64,000 bases of DNA from Paralichthys olivaceus (lineage: Eukaryota > Chordata > Actinopteri > Pleuronectiformes > Paralichthyidae), in NCBI RefSeq assembly GCF_024713975.1, contig NC_091096.1, positions 2,631,501 through 2,695,500 of the forward strand, given 5' to 3'. The notes under the pieces are model-generated. The model searched no databases. It saw only the letters and a list, made by a program, of their open reading frames with translations, and was not told the origin of the DNA. Position numbers and translations under genes: made by a program. Positions 25,780 to 56,980 of the stretch are shown here, piece by piece (the stretch's first letter is position 1; every line of letters begins with the position of its first letter).

Positions 25780-27299
25780 TCAGAAGTCCGGGGCGGGAGA
25801 ATGGGTGGTTGAAATGCTGGTTTTGTCAGTCGTCTCATTTTCACTGTAATTAAAACAAAAAGAGACGAGATGAATTAAAAAGTGATGAGCAGCGACAGAC
25901 GCAGCAGCTTAGTGTGAAACGATGGCCAAGCGGAAAATATACAGGATTACAGAATTACACAATCCCAGGTATTTAATAAACTGTTGAAATAATCAACTGT
26001 CCTCTGATGCAGCCTGTTCTCTGAACACGGGAAAATAAAGGACCATCTCTGAGAGCATTGTATTTGACGTGTGTTTTCATTTTGTCCATGTCCAATCTGT
26101 TAACATAGAGGAGGTGGGGTTTATGACCTTTACCGCAGCCAGCCACCAGGGGGTGATTCAAACACTGTGGTCTCACTTTTGTCAGCTCCGGAGAGCTGCA
26201 CAACGAAACATTCACACAATAAAGATTGTGATGAGTACTTTTGAATCTGATCAATAAACCTGTAATTCTGGTTTTAGTAAACGTTCTTATATTAAAGATC
26301 CCTGATTTAAAAAAAAAAACACAAACAAAGCAAGTCTTCACCTCTGCAGGTATCCGAGCAGGTCCTTGATCCACTTCTCTTCTGGAGCCACACAGAGTTT
26401 GTAGCCGTTTCTCTTCGTGATGCTGGCGAGAAAGAAGAGAATACGGAATAAAAGTGATGAAAGACGTTAATTATGTAACAGAGGAGAACTTCTTACATCA
26501 CTTCCTCAGGAGGGAGTCATCACAAAACTCACTGAGAGGGTTTTTAATGAGGCGGCCGAACACTTGTGCAATGTCGTGCTTTCACTCCACTACTTTCACT
26601 ACTGCTGGTGAGAAGAGAAGATTGAAAGTGTTGTGTTGTTCGTGCTCAGACCCGGAGCCTGGAGGCAGGCAGAGGATCCACTCCTCAATTAAAAGAACAC
26701 GAAAGCAGCAGTTTGACAATTACAACGATTATCAAACTACTGCTTTAAGAACAATTCTAAGGTAAGAAGTACTTCAAATGTACTTTACACGTCCCCATGA
26801 GATTTCAGAAACATTTTTAATAGCTTCTTTATTCCTGTCAAACCACAAAAGTCTCTTTGTGAGTTTTACAGATGTAATGAGACATTCGGGACAGAAATAA
26901 ACTCTTTAAATTTGATACCTACAGTTCGATTGGTGACATCATTTATTAATTTATCAGATAAATGTCTCAACTATACTCACATGATCTCAGTCCGGCGACA
27001 TTGTCCCGAAATAGGGATCACCTCAAGTTTCTTGATGAACCTAACGGGGACTTTATCGGGAGTCGTCCGGATGCAGTGACACCCCCGCTGACGAAAGGCT
27101 GCGAAAAAATATTTAAATTTTAAAAGCAGTTAACTCATGAAACGTTTTTACACGTTTGCACAGAACAACTGTCTCTCCACTATGATATTGAAAGATTAAT
27201 TAAGTTTCATTTATATACATGTCACAGGATCTTTCATAAATAAGTGTTTTCAATACTTAAAATAGTTAAAATTATTAATAGGAACAGTGTCTGTGCAGT

Positions 27300-27354
<55 letters not shown>

Positions 27355-27642
27355 AGAAGTGTCTAAAACTTTGAGGCACTTTATATTGTCCACTTTGTGA
27401 ATGTTAAATAATATCACTCTGTGCAGACGACACCTTATTGTTTCATTAAGTTCAGTACAAATTACAACAATATTAAAACAAATCAAGGTAAAAAACAAAA
27501 AATCCTTGAGTTGATTTGAAAAGTAAAATGTTAATCACGTCAATAAGAGTTTGTGATAAAGTGTGTTACCGTGCAGAGTGTCGATGCAGCAGCAGAGCGT
27601 CAGAGCAGCCAGGACGAGCAGTGGTTTCTGCAGCTTCATCAT
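25780..27642 (-). CDS. cxcl13: CXCL13-like CXC chemokine, 4 exons
   Basis: A secreted chemoattractant; CXCL13 acts on CXCR5 to organise B-cell follicles in mammals. Exons are 27642-27570, 27098-26981, 26422-26342 and 25843-25780, with GT-AG introns and the phase 1/2/2 pattern of CXC genes, giving 111 aa. Residues 1 to about 24 are a signal peptide (two tandem Met codons, Leu-rich core). The chemokine fold has Cys31 and Cys33 (CHC, the CXC motif), Cys58 and Cys74. No Glu-Leu-Arg precedes the motif, so it is ELR-negative. PVRFIKKLEVIP, TEIIITKRNG and APEEKWIKDLL match the CXCL13 pattern. Exon 4 adds a Ser/Thr/Pro tail of 21 residues with an N-glycosylation sequon at Asn93. The gene is tail-to-tail with cnot6l, the same arrangement as human CXCL13 and CNOT6L as I recall. 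The family is certain; the orthologue name rests on gene order and the tail. Confidence 0.88.
26101..26190 (+). repeat. Dispersed repeat fragment, copy 1
   Basis: A segment starting gaggaggtggggtttatgac, with accaggggg downstream, resembles the reverse complement of 34060-34155. The two share roughly three quarters of positions by eye. I recognise it as a widespread teleost interspersed repeat but cannot name its family. It lies in intron 3 of the chemokine gene. Confidence 0.6.
27304..27351. repeat. (TA)24 microsatellite
   Basis: A perfect TA array in intron 1 of the chemokine gene. Confidence 0.97.
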
Positions 27643-27709
27643 CTTCGCGGAGGCTTTGATCAGTCAGCACCAGTGAGGATGTGAGAGTGAAGGTCTGGGT
27701 TTATAAAGC

Positions 27710-27715
27710 CGCGAA
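27710..27715 (-). promoter_or_regulatory. TATA box of the chemokine gene
   Basis: TATAAA within the minus-strand sequence gctttataaaccc, 68 bp upstream of the start codon at 27642. This fits a start of transcription near 27680 and a 5' UTR of about 40 bases. TATA promoters are usual for inducible chemokine genes. No clear NF-kappaB site was seen in the next 150 bp. Confidence 0.65.
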
Positions 27716-27937
27716 GGAGGAAGAGTGAGGAGGAAAAAAAAAACTTGATTTGACAAAATTAAAAAAAATTGTGGCTTTGACTATTTTCAGGAGTTTTGCT
27801 GAATAAACCGGATTAAATTTCCTTATGTGGGCGTATTTCAAATATTACTGGAAATACAGTAGTACGAGGTCCCACCTTATTTTTCTCACTGTTTTGGCAA
27901 TGAGATGTGTAATTTGCACAACTAGTGTTGATTTTAA

Positions 27938-28201
27938 TTAAAGGTCCAGTGTGTAAGATTTAGGTGAAAGGGAACTATTTCCAAATTTAATGTAGAATAA
28001 TCCTCATGATGTTATCACGAGTTCGTTTCATCTAAATTGTATAAATTGCAGTTTTCTTTAACGCAGAAAAGTCCCTTTATATTCAAATACTTCATATTTA
28101 ACTCGAGGGGACCCTCTCTACGGAGGCCGCCATGTTTTTTTACATTAGTCCATGACACTTCAACACTAGAGATCACTAAATTCTGCACACTGAACCTTTA
28201 A
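27938..28201. mobile_element. MITE with TTAA target duplication, complete copy
   Basis: A 256-bp element (27942-28197) is flanked on both sides by TTAA. Its ends are inverted repeats: AGGTCCAGTGTGTAAGATTT on the left and, reading inward on the other strand, AGGTTCAGTGTGCAGAATTT on the right, with 18 of 22 terminal positions identical. It has no coding capacity. The TTAA target and short size suggest a non-autonomous piggyBac-type element. I recognise the sequence as a very abundant teleost MITE, including the internal gaggccgccatg. Confidence 0.85.
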
Positions 28202-28400
28202 GTCTGTAAAAGTACCCGAGGAAAAGATGTCAATATCACTTTTATTGAGTTTACAAAAAGTTTTCTTCGATACTAAAAACCATTAAATTCTACTGTTTTA
28301 CAAACTGCACCGACTGGAGACAGTAAAGTTTGACCTGCACAGATCGTGGGTTCATTCTGACTTAAATCAGGAACAGAAAATACCGAGAACTTGTTGAGGG
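28202..28400. repeat. Local duplication, copy A
   Basis: From 'gtctgtaaaagtacccgagg' to 'gaacagaaaataccgag' this matches 28971-29133 closely with small indels. The last 18 bases, ending 'cttgttgagggttaaagg', match instead at about 29484-29501. Copy A is exactly bounded by two MITE copies. Confidence 0.8.
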
Positions 28401-28531
28401 TTAAAGGTCCAGTGTGTCAGATTTAGGTGAAAGGGAACTTTTGGCCGATATTTAATGTAGAATAATCCTCGTGATGTTTTCACGAGTTCGTCTCATCTAA
28501 ATTGTATGAATTGTAGTTTTCTCTAACGCAG
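28401..28531. mobile_element. MITE, truncated left half
   Basis: This is the same element as 27942-28197 in the same orientation, starting after TTAA at 28401-28404. Homology stops after 'ctctaacgcag' at 28531, so the right half is missing. Confidence 0.8.
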
Positions 28532-28970
28532 ATGCAGCACAGGTGTTAGATTTGTGCTCACTCAGCCCGAGGTTCTGAGGAGTGATAAAGAATGAATTGG
28601 TAAGGTGAGTAACGACCGACAGTTTTATTCCAGGAATACAGGAAAATACCACGTTTACAGCGAGTAGAAAAATAACAAAGAAAATAAAATACAGCTCTTT
28701 TTCTTTAATAAAAATAAAATAAAAAAAATAAAAATATCTGGAAAAGAAATAATTGTCTCTGGATCCAGTTCCGTTTGTTCACTTCTTGTTGTACTGGTAC
28801 TGTTCTTTGTGTTGTTGGTCTTGTCTTTCTAATGTTCACAGGAATAAGTGTGTGTGTTCATGTGCTTATCTGAGTTTTTCAACACGTTCAAGATGATTCC
28901 ACTTTGCAAACCCTGCAGCAGCAGCAGCCAGTCTACGAGCAGGGATCGTCAATCTTCTCTCCACCTCTAA

Positions 28971-29133
28971 GTCTGTAAAAGTACCCGAGGAAAAGAAGTC
29001 AACATCACGTTTATTAAGTTTACAAAAGTTTTCTTTTGAGTTCTACTGTTTTACAAACTGCACCAACTGCAGACAGTAAAGTTTGACCTGCACAGATCTT
29101 CATCCCATTGAATCAGGAACAGAAAATACCAAG
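28971..29133. repeat. Local duplication, copy B
   Basis: Partner of 28202-28400. It has no MITE at its left edge (ctctaagtctg here, tttaagtctg in copy A). It is separated from the matching 'cttgttgagggttaaagg' by about 350 bp of unrelated sequence. Confidence 0.75.
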
Positions 29134-29499
29134 AAAGTTATTTCTCTCTTCTGTCCACATCCTCTCTGGTAAATAATTAACTTTTGTTCCCGTCAATGAA
29201 AACAATAGTAAGATATAATTGTCTTTTGAATTTTACATGCATGAGTCTGCGTTTTTAAATCTGAGTCCCGTACGAAGTATTTTATATTTTCACAGTTGTA
29301 TCCCGATCGTGGACAACGACGAGACTGTTTGACAAACAATATGTCGTTGTCCATCACACGTGACGTCTACTGCTCTTCTGTCCGTCCTGGGAGAGAGATC
29401 CCTCACATGTCTCTCTCTGAGGTTTCTACGTTTTTTTTTTGTTTTTATCTGTTAAAAAGGTTTTTGGTAGTTTTTCTTTATTCTTGTTGAGGGTTAAAG

Positions 29500-29602
29500 G
29501 CAGAAGATGTCACAGCTTGTTAAAGCCCTATGACACAAATTGTGATTTGTGAATACAAATCAAATTTTATTGATTGATTGATTGATTGATCGATTGATTG
29601 AC
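29500..29602 (+). mobile_element. SINE-like tail with (ATTG)n
   Basis: The segment 'aaagccctatgacacaaattgtgatttgtgaa' followed by 'tcaaattttattgattgattg' ends in a tetranucleotide repeat. I recognise this as the 3' end of a dispersed teleost retroposon. Only the tail is visible; no RNA polymerase III boxes were found upstream. Confidence 0.5.
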
Positions 29603-32511
29603 AGTTGAGGGCAACAAGGCAAAGAGGGGCAGACTCAAGGATATAAAATGAAAATCAGTCAGACTGACACAAGAGAAAAGATTCAGATTGTTTCCTGGTG
29701 CCAGAGGAAACACGTGCCGGCCCAGTTTGACACCAGAACATCATTCTGTAGTGTGGACTCAGGATGAAACGTTTCTTATCACCAGAAACTAAACCAAACG
29801 GATGTGAGAAACCCAAACCGACTAAATCCTGTGAAGCTTAGACACAAAACTATGAGCCTGTAAATATACACAAGGAAAGAAAAGGATCATCTATATTTTA
29901 TTAAACTTTCCTTCGTCCTTAAATTTATAAAAGAAACAAACTGTTTTTTCACTTCTCCTCAATTTTCACGATAAACAAAACTAAGGATTCGAGACAATGT
30001 GCTGAAGCAGCAGAGAAAAAGAAAAGTTGTAGACACTTCCTCATGACTGCTCCTCCCAGAAATGACCAACTTCTAATATTAGTGCGTTCATTCGTCTCTG
30101 CCGGTATCTTCAAGTGAAACGCAATAAAGGAATAATTTGGAAAGTTTGAAAAATGTTTCCCTTTTTCTTTTACGGGTCATAAGACAATAATCAGTTTACA
30201 CTCACATCTATAAAACACAAATAGCAGAGAGGTTCTTACTTTAGACATTACTGCATCTAGATTATCTATCACTTCCCAGTGTTTCCACACATTTGAATGA
30301 ATGACGATGTGTATGCGAAAGGATCCATTTTGGATTTTCAGCAAACTTTCATCTGATATTCGAGCATCGGCTGTTGACCACAGCTTGAAGTGAAGGATGG
30401 CGTCTGGATGTCTTCATTATAACAATCTACCCGCTAGCAACATGAGCTCATGTTGGCGCCATTTAGTACCGTGTTTTAGTGACTTCATTGCGTCGTTTAA
30501 GACGAGATGAAAAGCAGTTTTCTCCCTTCATCCTCTTGCTGCATGGTAACACCATCAAACTGGAGGTATTCTTACTTTTATTGAATCTTTACCTTTCACA
30601 TCGTTGCTCTCTCGTGTTAAAACATTCCATGTTGATGTGTCAGGAAACTCTCAACCACACGCTGCAGCGCTCACATATCCTATTTTACCGTAAGTGTCTG
30701 ATAAATTAGTTTAAAGTGAGAACGAGGAGGATTGTTGATTCACACCAAAACAGAGAGCTGCTCGATTTTAATGCTACGTAGATGAGAGGTGTAAAGATTG
30801 AGGTGATAGAGCGCGGTTTCAACCACAAGAGCGCTGAGCATCTGCAGAGTTTGTCTCGTTGCAAAGAAAAACATAAGTTACTCAGTCTGATTGTTTAATG
30901 GTGCCCACTCATTTAATGATCGAGAGGCATTTGGATGCAGAAACATTTGAATTCTTTTTTCCAATTCTCTGTCCAGTCCGCAGCGATCGTTCCTACAAGC
31001 TACACTTTCTTTTACTTTTCTTCTTTAAAACTTTTTATCTGGTTTAACTGCAGCTTGTATTATTTCTTACCTCGGATACTGATTCACCAACAGACTCCCG
31101 GTGTCACTCTTCTTTTCCACCACATTCTGTCGCTCCGGTGATGAAGGCCTCCTCAACGCACGGACGAAACAATTAGATAAAGAGCTCGGCAGTGAAATGT
31201 GTATGAACACTACATGCATACTAATGTTTCCATGTTGTAAATGATTCTGGTTTAAAAACATCGGACAAATGAAAACTGAAATGATTTCTGTTTCGTCACT
31301 GAGAGATTGTTTTCATAAAAACTAGCTACTGGGTTAAAATACTGACACACAGCCTGGCGTTCGGGCAGCTAACATTGTTTTATGCTAGCCTAAATTAATT
31401 CTTACAATTTACAACGAGTGAATGTGATGAACCTCAGTCACATCTTAAACACAGAAGAGGAAACTCACCCATTTACTCACTTCTGCACGAACCCATCAGG
31501 ATTAGCCAGTTAGCATTAAGGCCTCGGGTGAACAAGTGAAAACACCTGGAAATAAAGATGGCCGACACCGCAACTCCTGATTGGTCGAGAGCGATGCTGC
31601 GGCTCCACCCCACCGTCACTGCAAAGGAGTCAAAACTGCAAAATGGCGGCTCCTGCGTCCAGAATGTTTTGGCTTTGATTTTGTACAACAGGAGGAAGCG
31701 GAGACTTCCCACAATTCATTCATCAGTCGAGTTTATTTGTTTAGCAAATATCAATTTGTCTGACAGACGTGAACCAGGAGCAACGTCCTCTGATCTCAGT
31801 CGTCAAGAGCAAAACGACCAAAGAAAACGAATCACAGGTAACACGGGAAAATAAATGATTCAAATAATATTATATACTATAAATAAAACTATACATTAAA
31901 CTGTATATAATGTTAAGATTAACGACTCGGCTCCGAAGCAAAGGTTGATAGAAAAGTTAATAACTGAGATATTGTTTTATAAATTATCTAAAGAAAAAAT
32001 AACTGCTCATCAAACTGCACCAAGGTTTCCTTCCAATTATGTTGTGACAGCGCACTCTACTGTTGGAATGACAGAATTACAAATATCTCAGAGATAATGT
32101 GGGGTGTGTGGTATATATATATATAAATATATATATAATTATGTTTTAATTAGAAAGGTCTGTAGGTATCTCTTTTTTAAATGAAATAAACTCTTGCTGC
32201 ACAATACCCGCATCGTTCCTGCGAGGCTGAAACTATTCCTTTTTTAAATGTTCATGTATTCATATATTAATATCACGACTGCTTTTAAAAAAAACATTGT
32301 GTGCAATACGTGCATAATAATGTGTGTAACTGTATTAAATCCTTGAAATTCTCCAAAATGTTTCACGTGATGAACTCAAAAGTAGTAAAGTAATTTTAAA
32401 CATATAGAATCTTATCATGTTGGCTCCGTGATTCGAGACATTAGAGTGACATCGACACCGATGATTGAAAACACGACACAGAAACAAACTGAGATTAGAT
32501 TTTTATTGTTT

Positions 32512-32517
32512 AGAAAT
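32512..32517 (-). terminator. eeig1: eeig1 polyadenylation signal candidate
   Basis: AATAAA on the minus strand, about 2.97 kb after the eeig1 stop. This would give a long 3' UTR, as I recall for mammalian FAM102A. Nearer AT-rich variants exist, so the end is uncertain. Confidence 0.35.
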
Positions 32518-35481
32518 ACTTTCTGCAAAAAAAATAAAAGATGGCAGTAACTACGAGGTGATTGGAAGAACAACTCCAACTCTCTTATAGATTTAGGTTA
32601 TACTAGCTTTGTTACAATAATTTGTTAAATGTACTATTAGAACAAAAGAAAAAGCTCCAGGAGATGAGTTGTGTGCATAGCTTATAACCAACCTCCAGAC
32701 AACCAAGATCCAATGAAATGAAAAGAATAAAAAATATATAAATAAATGCTTTAAAAGAAAAAAAAACTAAAGGCTGTGGCGACATAAACCCAAAGTCAGA
32801 CTATACGATCAGTGGTTCATCCCCAAACGTGAGAATAACTAACAACGTGATTCATGAACAAACGTGTCGTGTGAAGAAATCAACCAACGCAGTGACGAAA
32901 ATGTGAAACGAGAAAAAGAAAAACTGCTGCTTCACCGGGAAAGAAAGTCCACTGATACAGAACGAGGAATTAAAGGTCGTTGATTAAAAACATGCCGCCA
33001 AAGGGTCGTCTTAGTTTTTCTGAGATTGAAAGTTGACGTCAACAGAAAGTCAATCAGCAGTGTTTTCTCATGGTTGATGAATCCGTTAATTGTTAATTAT
33101 TAGCTGGTTCCAAGTTCCATTTGCAGTTTTGAAGAAGCATCGTGTTATTAAACTCAATTCAATTCAAATGTATGAGTCATTTCTTGCTTTTCTCCACTTT
33201 CACAAAAAAGAAAAATGTCGGAAGACTCAAAATAAAATCCTCCTGCTTCCATCTCGTTCAAAAAAACTTTAAAAAAAACAAACAAACCTCAAAATCTGCT
33301 TCTAAACCAAACAAAGAAAAAATCTACTGCCTCAACCAGCCGGCTGGTTTGTGACATTACGATTCCTCTGCCTGACGTTCGTTCATCTGACTTCACGTAA
33401 ACATCCCTGTAAACACAGAGGGCCCTGAACTCATGCAACAGCAGGCGATGCTCCACCAGGGGGCAACAAAGACTTTTACAGTCACTGCAGAAACTCCCTC
33501 GTCTCTGAACACAGAACAGTTTGTACCACGGAACGAGTGTTTTCCAGCTGAGCGCACATTTGGTTTGAACTTCTGACGGCTGAGCAGTGAGGAGGAATAT
33601 TTTACACTAGCGACAGTTCAGCAGCAGCAGCAGCAGCTCAGTAATCAAGCACAGTCTTAACAACAACAAAACAAAAAAAGAGAAACCGAACAAACAAAGG
33701 TTTCTCTCCTCACCATCACAGCACTCGGTTATCACACTCGTCATGGTGCTTCAGGGTCATTTAAGAGAAACTCCACAGGCACAAAGTGGCTCCACGACAC
33801 GCCCCCGATCCACAGGGAACACAGAACATGTAAAGTGAGTCAGTCGATCAGTGGTTTTTATAAACTCCTGACGTTCAGCGTTGGCTGAATTATTTCCTCC
33901 CAGGTTGGTGATGATGGGAATCGCCAGGTTTAGAAGTTTTGAGGGAAACCCGCGAAATCCAAACTGGGATGAAATTACAGACGGTTTGAAATAACACAAC
34001 TGTGTTAACATTGATTGTGTTTGTGAGCATCACACACACGAGACTGTCTTTAAAGACGGACGACATGACGGCTCCCAAAAGTGAAGCCAAAGTGTCTCGA
34101 TCGCCTCCTGGTGGTCTGGCTAAAGTCATGAACTCCACCTCCTCCGTGTCAACGCGCTCGTTAAGTAACTTTTCTCTCAACGATGGTTCCTGTCATTTTA
34201 GGAAGTTGTTATCACACTGATGTTTGTGAAAGCGATAGTGAGAGGAAGTGGAGACGTGTCGTCCATCTTTATTTTACAGTCTACGAGTAAAGACCGTTAG
34301 GAAACATGATAATCAACTGCGGCTACAAGTTCCTGTAACTCACAGAAAAAAAGTGGAGTTCACAGAAGAATGACTGTGACTCCGCAGACGTGTAAACTCT
34401 GTAAACTCTGGAGGAATAAATCAAGCTTTAAACAGATTGGCCAGTTTGTTACCATGAGTGAGCATGAACATAAAAATCATCCATTCATCCCCTGATCATC
34501 AGGTAGCTTCAGTTTCAGCCTCACTTACTGTTTTAATAGCAGTGGGGGATTTTTCTTTCCGTCTGTAGCTGTATTTTAATATAGTTTCCAGAACTCACAC
34601 ACACACACACACACACACAGTTTTCCACAGGTCGTCTCTGAGCTTCAGTCCAAAAAGATTAATTTTAGCCGAACCAGTCACCAGAGTTCTGCTAACTACA
34701 CAGAATAAAACAAAGTGCCAAAGATCGAAATAATAAAAAAAGAAGAAATAAGTGAGGAATGAAATGTGACGTTACTGAAATGCATCATTTCACATTTAGG
34801 CCTGAATGTGTTTTATTGGAAGAAACACAGAAAAAAAAAAGCTCTAATGGCTTTTGGTTCACACTTTACCTCACGTGACTATAAACCGATATTAGCTTCA
34901 TGCTAACACTTACAACCTCAAGTAGCTGCGTCGAAAATCCGTATCTGACACTGATTCCGAGCAGGTTTTCAGTCTGCGGAGATTTAAAGCTGCTGAAGTC
35001 ACAAATTTAAAAATACAAAGAGGAAGAAAGGAAACGGAGGAGACGCTCAAAACAATAAGAGACGGGGAAAAAAAATCTTAATTTAGATCTTTTACAAAAT
35101 ATTTAGCTTTCAGGACTTTGAATGGTTTCAGTCAGACACACACACACACACACACGCACACACACACACTTATTTAACTTCTCCTTGTTGCTTTCAGTTT
35201 TAGTCTCGACTTTGAATTTCTGTTGACCAACGATGACCGGGGGGACACGTGGATGATTTTCGGCATCTGTAACATGAAACTGTAGCCCTCAACATCACAA
35301 ACACCTCTGAACGGAGTGGAGGCAAGAACTGCCGCACATTTCACATAAAGTGCAAACTGACGAGGTCCGTCCCTTCAAGGCGTCCAGACCAGCTGAAGCC
35401 CTGGGACAACCAGAGAAGAAGAAGGAGAAGAAGACAGGACGACCCCTCAGATCATCACGCCGCCTCTTCCTGCCTCTCGGT
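32518..35481 (-). other. eeig1: Probable eeig1 3' UTR
   Basis: No other gene was recognised. The region is A-rich on the plus strand (T-rich in the transcript). AC arrays lie at 34596-34619 and 35136-35169, a CAG-type run at about 33620-33635, and a dispersed repeat at 34060-34155. Assignment as 3' UTR rests only on lying next to the stop and on the AATAAA at 32512. Confidence 0.4.
34060..34155 (-). repeat. Dispersed repeat fragment, copy 2
   Basis: Its reverse complement starts gaggaggtggagttcatgac and resembles 26108-26190. A related flank, ggaagtggagacgtgtcgtc, lies at about 34247-34266 on the plus strand. Confidence 0.6.

Positions 35482-56980
<21,499 letters not shown>

Larger units (their letters stand above)
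27721..32500. other. Repeat-rich intergenic region between cxcl13 and eeig1
   Basis: No gene was recognised. It contains a full and a half MITE, a local duplication, a SINE-like tail with (ATTG)n, and low-complexity AT DNA. At 30300-30480 and 31550-31720, motifs such as 'aagatggccgac', 'aaaatggcggctcc' and 'caggaggaagcgg' look like other dispersed fish repeats. An AT-rich palindromic stretch is near 32112-32142. Confidence 0.55.

Noticed and set aside
28926..28967. Possible fourth exon of a second chemokine gene on the minus strand (acceptor cttttacag, then LRGGEKIDDPCS and stop)
   Set aside because: The phase would fit, but no exon with CXC or the later cysteines was found at higher coordinates. 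The acceptor lies in a duplicated non-coding segment.
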